Assembly (NCBI GenBank): GCA_965153455.1
Contig: OZ234499.1
Span: 17,604,271-17,668,270, forward strand
DNA: 64,000 bases
Origin: Sphagnum compactum
Lineage: Eukaryota > Bryophyta > Sphagnopsida > Sphagnales
Direction of reading: 5' to 3'
Shown here: one piece after another, positions 51,050-62,362 of the stretch
Numbering within the stretch: the stretch's first letter is position 1
Layout: every line of letters starts with the position of its first letter
Notes under the pieces: generated by a model
What the model was told of the DNA's origin: nothing
What the model saw: the letters and a program-made list of their open reading frames with translations, nothing else
The model's database searches: none
Position numbers and translations under genes: made by a program

Positions 51050-51420
51050 AGGTCATTATATTATATTTTAGATTATTTTAAGTTATTATGCTTAGGATAA
51101 AATAATTTCTAATAACATAAAATATAATTAACTTTAATAACTTAAAGTATAACTTCAAATAACATATATTAATTTAAAATAAAATAACCTAAGGTATAGC
51201 CTAAAGTTAGTTAAATAATTTAATTTAGAATAACTTAAAAGTTTATAATAAATTAGTTTAGATACCTTAAGGTAAAATAACATATAATAATTTAGGGTAC
51301 AATAATTTATAATAGCCTATAATAACATAAAATATAAGTTAGAATAACTAAAGTAGCTTAAAATAATATAGGGTATATCATAAAGTAGCATAGATAGAAT
51401 ATTTAAAAAAACATAAAAAT
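51050..51420. repeat. Right subterminal array, inverted relative to 49,260-49,680
   Basis: Repeats of AATAACNTAAA and TTAGGGTA(C)AATAA, the reverse complement of the phrases in the left subterminal block. Together the two blocks would let the element's interior fold back on itself. Confidence 0.5.
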
Positions 51421-51612
51421 AAACCTATTTATTATAGTAAATTATAATAGTGAATTATGTTAACTAGTAATGAAACATGATGTCTACATAGTGATATTAT
51501 AGTGAAATAATTTTCACCAGGATGAAATCAATAAAATACAATGAAGTTATTTCACTTTTAAAGTCTCATAGTGATTTAGGCTAGTAAATTGCACCCCACT
51601 TTTGTAGTAGTG

Positions 51613-51959
51613 AATATAATTTATACAATGTGGGCCATGTTTTATCAATGGCCCAAAATTCACAGAAATTTTATTTTTTGAAATTTTTTACATTGCAATA
51701 ATGCACTTGGTTTTTGTCACTCATACATTTTATTTACATTAATACCTATGATGTTTGTGGTACTAATCTTAGGCCAAATTGTTTTTTAAACATTCCTTAT
51801 GAGTCCTTCAGCTTTTTTTTCCTCAAGAGAGAAAGTCTTGGATTCTTTTCCAAGACTTGGTAGGAATCCTAAAACTTGTTCAAATTTGACATGCTATGTA
51901 TAGAATAATACTTTAATATTGTATGTATCCATGAAGAAAATCAAACTTTCAATATGAAC
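51613..51959. other. Spacer between CACTA end and RT remnant
   Basis: About 350 bp of AT-rich DNA with a small GC-richer patch (CAAGACTTGG near 51,852) repeated imperfectly at 51,836. No gene seen. Confidence 0.45.
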
Positions 51960-52395
51960 GTGCCATTAAATTACAACATGTTTTAAGCGAGGGGGTCCAC
52001 TGGATACAAAAGGAGATGGTCGTTTTTGGTAGCCTAAATATACTTTGACCCTCCTCCATAATCTCCAACCCATGTTTAAGAAATTTGGTGAAGTGATATG
52101 CTTAGTTGCATAACCCTTGAAGTCCTTTAGTAATAGCTTGCTTGCCCTAAAAAGGATCACATTTGCTTCTTTGTCTTGGGAAAGGAAGATTTTTCACCTT
52201 TTCAATTTTAGTAGGATCTGTGCGAATACCATCTTGTGAAACAATGTGGCCAGGCAAAATTCCTTCCGTGTATCCAAAATAACAATTTTTGAAATTCCAA
52301 GAAACTGGTCAAACACTTGTTTCAAATTGTGAAGATGCGTCTCCTAGTTCCATACACACAAAAATCATCCAAGAAAACTCGATTAACTAGGTTAG
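51960..52395 (-). mobile_element. Ty3/gypsy reverse-transcriptase remnant
   Basis: On the minus strand an FLDD catalytic-type motif (reads VFLDDFCVYG, about 52,365-52,390) is followed by GHIVSQDGIRTDPTKIEKV near 52,200-52,260, a phrase typical of the end of the gypsy polymerase domain. Next come the pieces FLGQASYY and KDFKGYATK in two different frames. Stops and frameshifts interrupt it. Only the end of the polymerase domain and the start of RNase H remain; no LTR is identified. Confidence 0.7.
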
Positions 52396-53262
52396 TTTTA
52401 AACCTAACATAGGTAATGACATGTGTCAATAATTTATAGGCTGAAAATCATGAAATTATCAATAATATTACATTAAATATTAAACAATTTAAATTAGTTG
52501 ATTTCCATGCTACCTAGCTAATTAAGTAGTAGGTGAAATGACTTGGTAATTTTGTATTTCATTTGAAAGTAACCTTGTTTCACTAGGTATTAGTGGACCA
52601 ATTCACTGTTTGTAACAATTGGTTCTTGTTCATTGGGGGGTTGACCAGTTTCACCATGGTAAAAATGTCAAAATTCACTCAAAATTTATTGAAACCCAGA
52701 ATGAACTAGTACGCATTTTGGTGTAATGAAACTACACCCCAAAAAGGAATTCATCACACACGTTTGAGGATTCTCCTTTATGATGATCACTTGCCAAATA
52801 CCATAAGGTTTTTACAATGGTATCAACAATAATCTCCACATTATATTTATTTCTTCAAGACTTCTTTTTCACGTATGGTATTTTTATGAGTCTTGATAAC
52901 AACTAACAACCCTAAACTATTGTCTATAAATTATGAACTTAAAATTCTAATCATGGGATATGAACCATAAATGTTCATCCTTTTGTAGATAGATTTTACA
53001 TTATTTGGAGTTTAAGATTTGGTCAAGTTTACATATTTGATCTCCCATTAATACTAACAAAAAATAGTTATTTAAATTATTCATAAATTAAACCTTATGC
53101 CCTTACTAAAAAAAATTTCATTGTATAACCCATGAGGTTCATTATTTTATTCCACATGTTTATCATACTATTACACCAAATCATAATATTATTATTTACA
53201 ATTACAATTCCTAGTAATTATTTTATTGTCACATTAATTCCCACACTTATTTTGTCGTTACA
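52388..53262. repeat. Right arm of the long inverted repeat with a second CACTA terminus
   Basis: Reverse complement of the left arm (47,585-48,012 and 48,472-48,830). It contains a second copy of the CACTA left end (reads CATTACACCAAAATGCG on the minus strand, at about 52,720-52,736) joined directly to the flank that in the left arm is 460 bp away. The arm stops at the RT remnant on its inner side. Confidence 0.7.
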
Positions 53263-53519
53263 TCCTTGTAACAATAACTAAAGCATTATGGAAATGTTTG
53301 AACTTATCATGATTGATCCTGCCATACTCTTCGCCATCAAGATGCGCCAATTCATATGTAATGTTGTAAGAAAAAACCTTCATAATAATGTATGGGCCAA
53401 ATCATTTTGGAAGGAACTTTTTCAAAGTTTTCTTATCATGGTGGTTGTCATACACTATGACACACCCTAAAGCTCCTTGATAGACTCAACTATGAGTCCA
53501 ATGTGAAAACAATGGAAGG
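53263..53519. other. AT-rich spacer, nothing recognised
   Basis: No gene or repeat copy could be supported between the outer end of the right arm and the gypsy remnant. Confidence 0.4.
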
Positions 53520-55545
53520 ATAAGGAGTTGGGGTATGTTCTTTGGCTCGCAGCACTTCGCGGGTAGAAGGGTGTGCTAGAGCTTCGAGATGGGGATTAGG
53601 ACGAGGGACAAGCGGGTCAATTATTCACACAGATTTGCACAAACCAAACAACAAGTTGGTTAGTGCATAGTTGGAACATTTTTTGGGCATGGATGAACCA
53701 CGGGCAAACACAGACTCACAAGACTCACCTCGGCCCGAACTTGGGGGAAGCCACCACCTTCCCTTTTATAGTATTCTCTATGCCTGGCCATGGGGCCTAC
53801 ACCCAAATGTCATTTTGCCCCGGGAAGTTGGGAGTTTCGAAATTCTCAAAATTGAATCTCCCCGACTTTGGAGGCTCATAACTGTTTTTGCAAACCTCCG
53901 ATTGAGGTGAGGTTTAAAACAAAGTTGTAACCCTTGCCGAAAACTTTCTAATGGTATGTGACACGTCACTTGCATGCAAGTAAATCAGGGCAATTCTTGA
54001 CTTTTAGTGGTCGGGAATCAAATTGGCAATTTGACCCCCAACCTTTCTTTTGACCATAACCTATGTTTTAAGTACTCAAATGGGACGTGCGGGCTCATTT
54101 TAGACATATTTGTTCTAAGAGCTTTCCAATGATATAACGAACTTTTCAATCCAATAAGTTTTGACCCTTGCAACCGCCCTTGGAAAATTCAAAAGTCCAT
54201 TGAGACTCCGACTTCCAAAGTGAATTCCCAAAGTGGGAGTTCACTTGGGAGTGTGGGGGTTCATTCCCTCACATTTTCCTACACTCTTGGGAACATGAAA
54301 TGTGACTCCTGGGCTTCACTCTTAGCCCGCACCTTTCCAAGCCCTTGCCTTGGTCGGAAGCCCAAGGCTAGGGTTGCGACACATTATGACAAATTGCCCT
54401 CTTGGAATTTTCATGGTTTCACATTTTTGTCAAAATATTTCTTTTGACTAGCTTGGGCTAGCTCGATAACTTGTTGTGTTCTCAATTGCCTTTCCTCCAA
54501 CTCCACTAATTCCAAAAGTTTTTTATTTTGTAATTCTTCCATTCCCAATTAATGTTGTTTTGCTGTGTGAAATGTCATTACCTCATACTCAATGGGTCAT
54601 GTCAATTCCACCCCATATGTAAGATGGAGAGGGGTGGAGCCAATGGATGACTTGAATGTGGAATCATACACTCGCATTGCATAGTGTACTTGATTATCTT
54701 AGTTATGCATGTTTTTGCATACCTTAACTTCCTTACTCATGATGTTGCATAATACTTTGTTTGTGCGTTCCACCAACCCATTGGTGCTAGGCTTATAGGT
54801 TGTGGTTATTCTATGTTTGGTGACCAACTTTTTCATCAATTCTTCAATGACCTTATTGGTGAATTGTGGTCCATTGTGTGAAATAAACTCGAGAGGTATC
54901 TCAAAATGTGTCACAATCCTCTCGTAAACAAACCTTGCCACTTTCTACTTTTTGGATGTTTCAAAGGTCTTATTTCGGCTCATTTTGTGAAATAGTCTAT
55001 TACCACCACCAAGAATTTGTTGGCCCGTGGGGTGATAAAAAGAAGCCCCATGAAGTCAATACCCCACTTTTCAAACGCTCCCAATGGTGGAATTGGGTGC
55101 AAAGGAACGTGAACCACATATTTGTTTGCAAATGCGTGACACACATCACAAGTCCTACAATACTCCATTGCATTCTTGAAAAGTGTCAGTCAATGATACC
55201 CACCTCGCAACATCTTTGCGATAATCTTTTCAACAAAATGACCTCCACAAATGCCTTCATGGAATTCAGAAAGAATTGTTGAAACATCCACCTTGTCTAA
55301 AGCCTATTGCAAAACCCCATCTTTTTTTTGATGGTAAAGGCAATCCCCGAAAATGGTGTAAGGGCGTGACTTAAAGGTAATCCTTCCTTTAAGTTGTTTG
55401 TTGGCTCCGTTTGGAAATTTGTGATGCAAAAGATAGTCCACCACTTCTTTGTCTTCTCTTGACAAAGATATGGATTACCATATTTAGAAATTAGATTAAA
55501 AGTAACCCCACCCATATGTGATATATGAGCCTTCAACATTACTAA
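53520..55545 (-). mobile_element. Ty3/gypsy RNase H-integrase remnant with probable LTR-side tail
   Basis: Reading on the minus strand from 55,540: an RNase H-end/linker piece (SREDKEVVDYLLHHKFPNG), the integrase zinc-binding part (GGHF ... CRTCDVC near 55,150), the core (WGIDFMG near 55,060; FISHNGPQF near 54,870; YKPSTNGLVERTNKVL near 54,770), and a C-terminal tail (LEERQLRTQQVIELAQASQKK, about 54,430-54,500). Stops and frameshifts break it into at least four frames, so it is inactive. Downstream, 53,520-54,385 is GC-richer non-coding DNA, in the place where a 3' LTR would be expected. LTR ends were not identified. Confidence 0.8.
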
Positions 55546-55580
55546 TAATGTCTAAGGTGGCTTATTGTTTCCCAAGCCCC
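55466..55580. repeat. Repeat copy B, direct match to 47,478-47,590
   Basis: Starts exactly where the recognisable RNase H text of the gypsy remnant ends and matches copy A in the same orientation. It may be an independent repeat insertion that truncated the retroelement, or a shared target sequence. Confidence 0.65.
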
Positions 55581-56464
55581 ACCCATAAATGTAAAAAGTC
55601 ACACAATACAAGGTGGGAAACGACTTAAATAAAACCAGCTAGACCAATCATCTATCTAGCAAATTCAAGAGCAATTGTTATCTTGATGTAATGTCTTTTG
55701 TAAGCACAACATCCTATGCTCAAAACCATTTTATTGGCTAAACCTTGAGTGTTCTTCATTCAAAACACATTGTGCATGGCATTTCTCTAAGTCCACACTA
55801 GCACTGAGGAAAAATCAACAACAAATTGTTGTAGAGAGGACATAGATGAGAGAGAGTTTATGTGATGGAAGCAACACTTCAACAATACTAGTTTTTTAAG
55901 GAATTATATTATATGAAGATGTAGACAAAATGGCAATCATTCTTTGAAAAATTTAGCCAAATCTGGCTATAGACTGGATTGAAGTACAAATCTTTAATCA
56001 ACCTTCTATATGTATGGCTACACATTGAAAGCAAAATATAGAAATCTAACAACTTTTAACTTTTTTTCACCTCACTTCTGGCAATCAAAAATCCTCCAAA
56101 ATCATTTCATTTTTGAAAAATATTAATCTTTTATTTAGCTTTCTGGTGAAGTTTTGCCAATAAAGAAAAGGCTGAAATAATCTGAATAGAGTATTTTCTA
56201 GGAGGCAAGAACTTTACCTCTAGTTGCATGCATATATATTGAGACACCATCAACATACACAATCACACCATCTACTCTCTAAAATCCAAGGGTATCTTCT
56301 AGACTAATATTTGCATTGAAGTACTTCAACCCGTGGAACTGTTATTGTGTAACACATGCGCCTCAAATAGGGATATGGTAAATATACCAAATTTCGTTGT
56401 CAAAATCCCAAAGGATTGGGGTCATCCATATATGTATGCATCACCTTGGCCAGGTATCTATCGC
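55581..56464. other. 3' flank of the prolyl oligopeptidase gene
   Basis: About 880 bp with no coding text. It must contain the 3' untranslated region of the adjacent minus-strand gene; the poly(A) site is not resolved. Confidence 0.45.
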
Positions 56465-59400
56465 TCAACCAATCCAGTTTGAATTTGTCACCATAGCAAA
56501 GAAAGAGTATGCATCACTAGCTTCATCAATCTGCAACAAACACACTCAGTCTCTTCAATGTAGATTCTGAGGAAGAAAAAGCCTTAATACTAGCCTAGTG
56601 TTGGCAATTGTGACCCTAGTGCTGCATTCTTGAATAAGACAATGCTAAACATCCAAAATAAATCACTCCACATATGTGACCATTCTGATAATCAGTGATG
56701 AGACTTCTCCCAATCAAACAAGAAGCCAAAAGAAGAATGCTCACAATTTTTTGAGTCGGGCGACCAGATCCATGGCCAGCCTTAGTATCAATTCGTGCAA
56801 TCAATGGATTTGTCTGAGGACTATTCTCCACACTAGTGCAAAGCTCATAATGCAATGTCTGCTCCCTCATTCCCCAGCAGGAATCATTTTAGAAGTTGGA
56901 TTCCATGATGTTGCAACACAAGTGCTGATCGCTGTGAAATTATAGCCTTCTTGCATCCAAATTATTTAACTCTTTCCTTTAATTAAGATTGCAAGTTCAC
57001 ACCCAACATGAAGGGACTATTTAATAGGCATAAAGAACTATTACCTCATTTGAAGTAATCAATCGAGATATTCCCACTGGATTTGAACCTTAAGAGACTC
57101 ATTCTGTTCTAGCAATCAAATCTTTGGAAACCAAGATAAACTTACTGCAAGAAACTTCAAAGAATGAAGGGGGACAACTCGATCATCATGATCAGCAGTC
57201 AAGAGCATGGTGGGTGGGTATTGTACTCCTGCTGTCTGCTCCCATGGCCGCCTCACATTATGCAATGGTGAATATCTGCAAGGCGTCGAATGGTGATTGA
57301 TAAGTAAAGATTTGAGCTTTGAATGGACATATGAAGAGCCCCTACTCAGTTTGCAAATCTAAGTTTGACTTGAGCAGAGGAGACTTGTCATACACAATAA
57401 AGCAAGCAGATGGCATGAAACCACTCAGAAACCACAGTTTGCAAGGTGGTCTCTATACTGCTGAAGGGATAGAGAGAAGGATTGGATTGTGAAAATTAAG
57501 TCCAGTGCATCTATCAGTTGTGAAAGTTAGGGAGGATAATGCTTTCTATGTACTGCCTACAACATTTGTACAGGATAACACAGAGAAATGTAACCAAGGA
57601 ACAGAAGTGCTCACTTAATTAGCCACTTAAATTCTTCTTCATTGTCAGCACACCCATAATCCGAGGTCCACGCATGCCCTACAATATTTAAACAATCACA
57701 CACCATCAAAAACCTCAAATCAATGATGGAGCCAGGGGCACATCTTCATATATTGTCAAGTCCATCCAAGCAAAAAAAGCAGGGACTGACTTAGAAAGAC
57801 ACACTGCAAACTAGAGTTGTAAGAGCATGGACATGTTAACAAGAGCTCAATGATTGAAATAAGATTTTGTACTCACCAATTGTGAACTTGTGGAAGCGTA
57901 ACATATCCATCACACCAACATGTGCCAATGCACATCCAAATAGATCTGGCCTCTGCAAAGCCCAAGAAAGCAACCCTTGCATGAAATTAAGGTGCTAGAG
58001 ATATTCCAACTTGACATAGAGTTGACTTTAAAGATGCAGTTCACAAATATTGCAAGCCAAGTCACCATGCATCAACCTGCTGGCATAAGAGCAAAACTCC
58101 AAACAGCATGATGTTAATCAATTGGGAAAAGAAGTATGTAAGTAAAGCTCTGAGGAGCATTTTGAGTACTTACAGCAGGCCCAACAAACTGGAAAGATGA
58201 GTACCTGATTAATACAGGCAGCCACAAGCAATCCTCCATTGCTTCCACCTTCAATGCAGAGTTTCTTTGGCTGCGTGTATCCATCCTTTATCAAGTACTC
58301 TCCACATGATATGAAGTCATCAAAGCAGTTTTGCTTATTGGAAAGAGAACCAGCTTTGTGCCACTCATCCCCATACTCTCCCCCACCTCTGATATTTGCA
58401 ACAGCAACAACTGCCCTAAAATGCTTGGCAAGTACCAAGTGGGTAACACTGAATGAGGGGGTGAGGCTTATATTAAAACCTCCATATCCATGGAGAAGTG
58501 CTGGATGGTATCCATCCAAAACAAGGCCTTTCTGAGCCACTATAAACATGGGTATCTTGATGTCATCCTTACTTGGAACAAAAACCTAGCACAACCCATC
58601 ACACAATATTAACCAGCAAAGCACTGAGCAGTGACACAACAGTACTGAGAAGGAATCAAAAGGTTGCTGAATATAATCCTTGGAGTCTTATGAATATACA
58701 TATGCTGACCAATTTGATGGACATATGTGCCCTGAGCAAATATGGATTGAACTCCCAACATAGTCCAAAGCTAAAACTCTGATCAATGGATGTTGTCGAA
58801 ATTGATCAAACCCAGCACCAAGCAACAGCATCTAACCATATTAGCTTCTAGGATGATACTGTTGTGGATAAAATATTTTTACTATGACCTGAATGCAAAA
58901 CAGTGCTGAGAATACAGAGTCCATGCTGATAATGCAACTGCAGATGTGAAGAGAAGCTTCTTTGATGCAGAAGTTTACCTGCTTGGTCTCAAACAAGGCT
59001 CGGTCAAAATTTGCAACAGTAGTCTCCCGCAACACTTTCACTTCAGGTTCCATGGAGCTTAAATCACATTGATAAATTATCCCTGGGGTCAAGAAGCTGG
59101 TGAAGTTGAAATATATTTCAGAGTCTTGTCTTCGGCCTGATATTTCAGTCACAGAACCAATTTCTAGATGGAGATGATGCAACAAAGAACCAGTCTGGAG
59201 GTCATGTAGCTGGAGTTGATGTTTTACATCACTCATGTAACACAGCAGCAACTGCTGCAAGTTGACACAATCAGCAGACACAAGCACATCTGTCTTGGAT
59301 TCTGGAATCACATCAGTCCAATTGGATGGATGGTTGAGATCCACCCTTGTCAGTTTGTATCTGGGTGCATTTTTGTTGGTAAGAAAAGTGAAGACAGATT

Positions 59401-62362
59401 TATCATTGGCCACCAGCTGATATTGTGCTTCAAAATTGTCTACTAGTTTTTTAAAGGGAAGCTGGTTGTTGCTCCCTTTGAAGCCTTCAAGACCGTGGAG
59501 CAAGGTTGTGAGATCTAAGTAGTAAAGTCTGTTGACTGGGTCACAACTCTCCTCAATTGACAGCAACAAATACTGCACAACAAAAAACTAAGGTCAAAAT
59601 GTGCAGGGCAAAACAGCATTACAAGGCATAGGATAATCCACCATCTTCCTCGGAGAAAGGTTAGACTTTTTTTTGTTTTTTAAAGTGTCATCCCATGCCT
59701 AAAGAAGGGGCAGTTCTGACACCTGGCCATCAGATGTGATCTCTGCTTGAGAGAGCCACTGTGGATGCTCCAAGTTCCTCCAGCACAGTACATCTTCAGA
59801 TTGGTCAGTGCCAAGTAGGTGATAGTAGAGTTCATGGAACAGATTCTTCTCTGTGTCAGTGCCAGCATCTATATCCACTTTCTCCCTGTCATTAAATAGA
59901 GGCGAGATTAGCAATATCCACATCAAGGATCTCAAGCCCAATGTTTAAGTGCTCATGTTCATCAGACATGCAATGCTGTCATACATTTCTCAATCAAATC
60001 AATAGTGCCAAGTCTGAACATGGCTCATATGCCCAGGCTTATCAGCACTGTCTGATGGGCTTGGGCTAAAAAGAACCTAGATCAAAGATCTTTAAACACA
60101 TCACCCTATCCTCTATGAAATTTGCCAGTAAGAATGAGCCAGGGAAGACAGACATCCTATTATACATTCAGATGTATAACATAGTGATAAACATTATTGC
60201 TGCATCAACCCTTCAAAAACATGGAGACATCGCCACCTAATAAGAATTTGTTTCAGCCACCCTGCAGAGCTCACCACAGGTGGCATTCCAGATGTGTTCC
60301 AAATATGAGAATGGGAGAAGGACATACTTAGGTTCTGGATAGCGGTTGTAAAAGAAGCCTTTATTGTCATGTGTCCATGTTAAGGATGTAAATTTCACCT
60401 GCATATGCAGACAGCCAGTATTGATTTCCATCCATTGTCAAAACCTACTTTGGTCAAGGCTGCTAAGAAAATTTCAGAATAATATTCCTCTCCCTGATTC
60501 CCAGTTAAGAACATGAACTACCAGAAAAATTGATCAAACCAAAATCCCAACTTTCATTCCCATCACAGGAATCCCCAACTTTATGTTGGAATTCGACGTC
60601 ATCCAGACATCTTAGTCAATGACCATTGACCCTATTGTAGCTGGGTTGACTATTATGGACAATATGGACACTATTCAGCATGACGGAGTGATCACTGACT
60701 CCTGCTGTAGCTTGATTGACTATCACAGGTTAAGCATATAACTATGAGGATGTGAAGTCACAGGATACAGTGACTTGCAAGGAGGCCCACAGGAACCCAC
60801 CCCCCAAGGTTTTGTAGTTTTTAGCGGATGCTGACTATGACATCAGCTGGTACTGAGGGCAATCAGGACCCAAGTGGAGTTCATTAACAACAGCCAACAA
60901 AGACTTCCATGTAGCATTCACAAATAAAAAAGAATGAAAATTTATGGGCAAGTGACTGAAAAGCAAGCAAATTGAGCAGACCAAAGTACACGAACTCAAA
61001 TGTCAGTAGGACTGTAGAAGCACAAGGGAACAGTGTAACCTCACCCATGACAAGGTGTCAGGTTGCATGACTCTATCAGCCACATGAATCACTTTAATGG
61101 TGATCCAGTCGCTTCCACTTGCACTCTGACCATAAGCCAGATACTCTGCATCCTCACTGAACTTCATTATAGCAAGAGCAACAGTACCATCTTCACTCCA
61201 TGTGTTTGGATCCAGAAGCATCTCTGCATCCCTCTCCACTTTCTCCTGCATATGCACACAACAAGGGTATATCTCCTCAGCATAGTGTCCTGGAAGACTA
61301 AATCTACACTCTATGTCTCCAAAGTCCAATGCAAAACTACAAAGAATTGTTGGGAGATCAAATTTGTGCACATGTACTGACTGGCTTGACAGTGAGTTTC
61401 TGAAATTTCTTTTTCAGCCAGCTTGACAGGAACAACAATTAATTTCCTGGCAATTTTCTGAATTTCTGAATTTTCTTGCAAAGTTGAATCACCTTCATGG
61501 AACTGTTTATCTGAACTGGAATGCTACTTTGTTGGCTTTGAAGTATGTAGCCCAGATGTCCTTTTCCTTACACTCTTGTCATGGCAGCTTAATCTCACCT
61601 GTATGTAGAGCACACTTTGGGCTTGCAAGCCACTGTTGTGCGTATAGAAAAAGTGTTTGCCACGCTTGTATGGACATGAGTATTTGGGGTAGTCAAAGTA
61701 GGCAGTGATTTGATTCTTCAATTTGTCCCGCGTAACACATTTCTCAAGGACAGATGCTGTTAGCAGCACATTATTTTGTACAAACTCTTGAGTCTCCTTG
61801 GCTTCTGGATCCTCCAGCCTGATCTAGCAATGACACAGAATCTCCAACCCACTCAAGTACTTGTACCCAGAGAGAACAGAGCCCCATCAATAATACACTT
61901 ACATCAATAATACAGAGGCGAGTAATACTATAGTTATTCTACATTGCCAGCACTATGGGTGCAACAAAAGAGAGCAGCTGTAAGTATCTGAAGTGGCCAT
62001 CTGACTGATATTATCATCAGGCTGCCAAAAAGAGATGGATGGGTGGTTGTCTGCAGAACTTCAATGAGTACATGAACTGTCTCCTGGAACCAAGAGGTCA
62101 CTAATTGAAGAGTATACTTACCAATGCATTAATGTAAACTGCCCATTGCAAGGTTAGGGCATGTCTGAAACATGTGGAACAGAATTGAAAGTTAGCAAGA
62201 GCACATGAATACACATGTGGGTAACAGAAGGAAGAGCTTCACATACGTGCGGTATGGGTCTGCAACTTTGCGGTCATGCAGGCAGTCAAACACAGAGTCA
62301 TCCCGTTTAGCTTCAATGTATTGCAGCCGCATGGTCGTATCCGCCTCCAACAAGCAAACCAT
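56465..62362 (-). CDS. POP: Prolyl oligopeptidase (S9A serine peptidase)
   Basis: Cytosolic serine peptidase that cleaves short peptides after proline. Twelve exons in continuous phase give 731 residues, the usual family length: 62247-62362, 61599-61818, 61045-61245, 60328-60398, 59723-59885, 58979-59572, 58205-58585, 57877-57952, 57615-57678, 57146-57275, 56745-56858, 56465-56530. The N-terminal part ([33 protein letters not shown]) forms the peptidase N-lobe and beta-propeller. The C-terminal alpha/beta-hydrolase domain holds the triad: Ser about 570 in GGSNGG, Asp about 659 in DHDDRV, His about 701 in AGHGSG. The oxyanion-side GYGGFNIS and [10 protein letters not shown] motifs are present. 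The start ATG is the first in exon 1; an upstream splice-acceptor-like site near 62,400 means a 5' leader exon may exist. Residue 39, normally Trp in DPYRWLEDP, reads Thr across intron 1. No signal peptide is seen. Confidence 0.94.

Larger units (their letters stand above)
48472..51612. mobile_element. Non-autonomous CACTA-like (En/Spm type) DNA transposon
   Basis: The right end reads, inward, CACTACTACAAAA. The left end reads TATTACTACAAAA, i.e. the same terminus with two C-to-T changes. Both ends are flanked by AAT (48,469-48,471 and 51,613-51,615), the 3-bp target duplication expected of CACTA elements. Inside both ends are repeated subterminal motifs of the form TAGTGAA or TTCACTA: left at about 48,507, 48,541, 48,572, 48,601, 48,612; right near 51,500, 51,551, 51,570. 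This is the arrangement to which Spm-type transposases bind. No transposase frame is present, so it would need help in trans. The interior is AT-rich mirror arrays around a 25-bp minisatellite. Confidence 0.7.
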
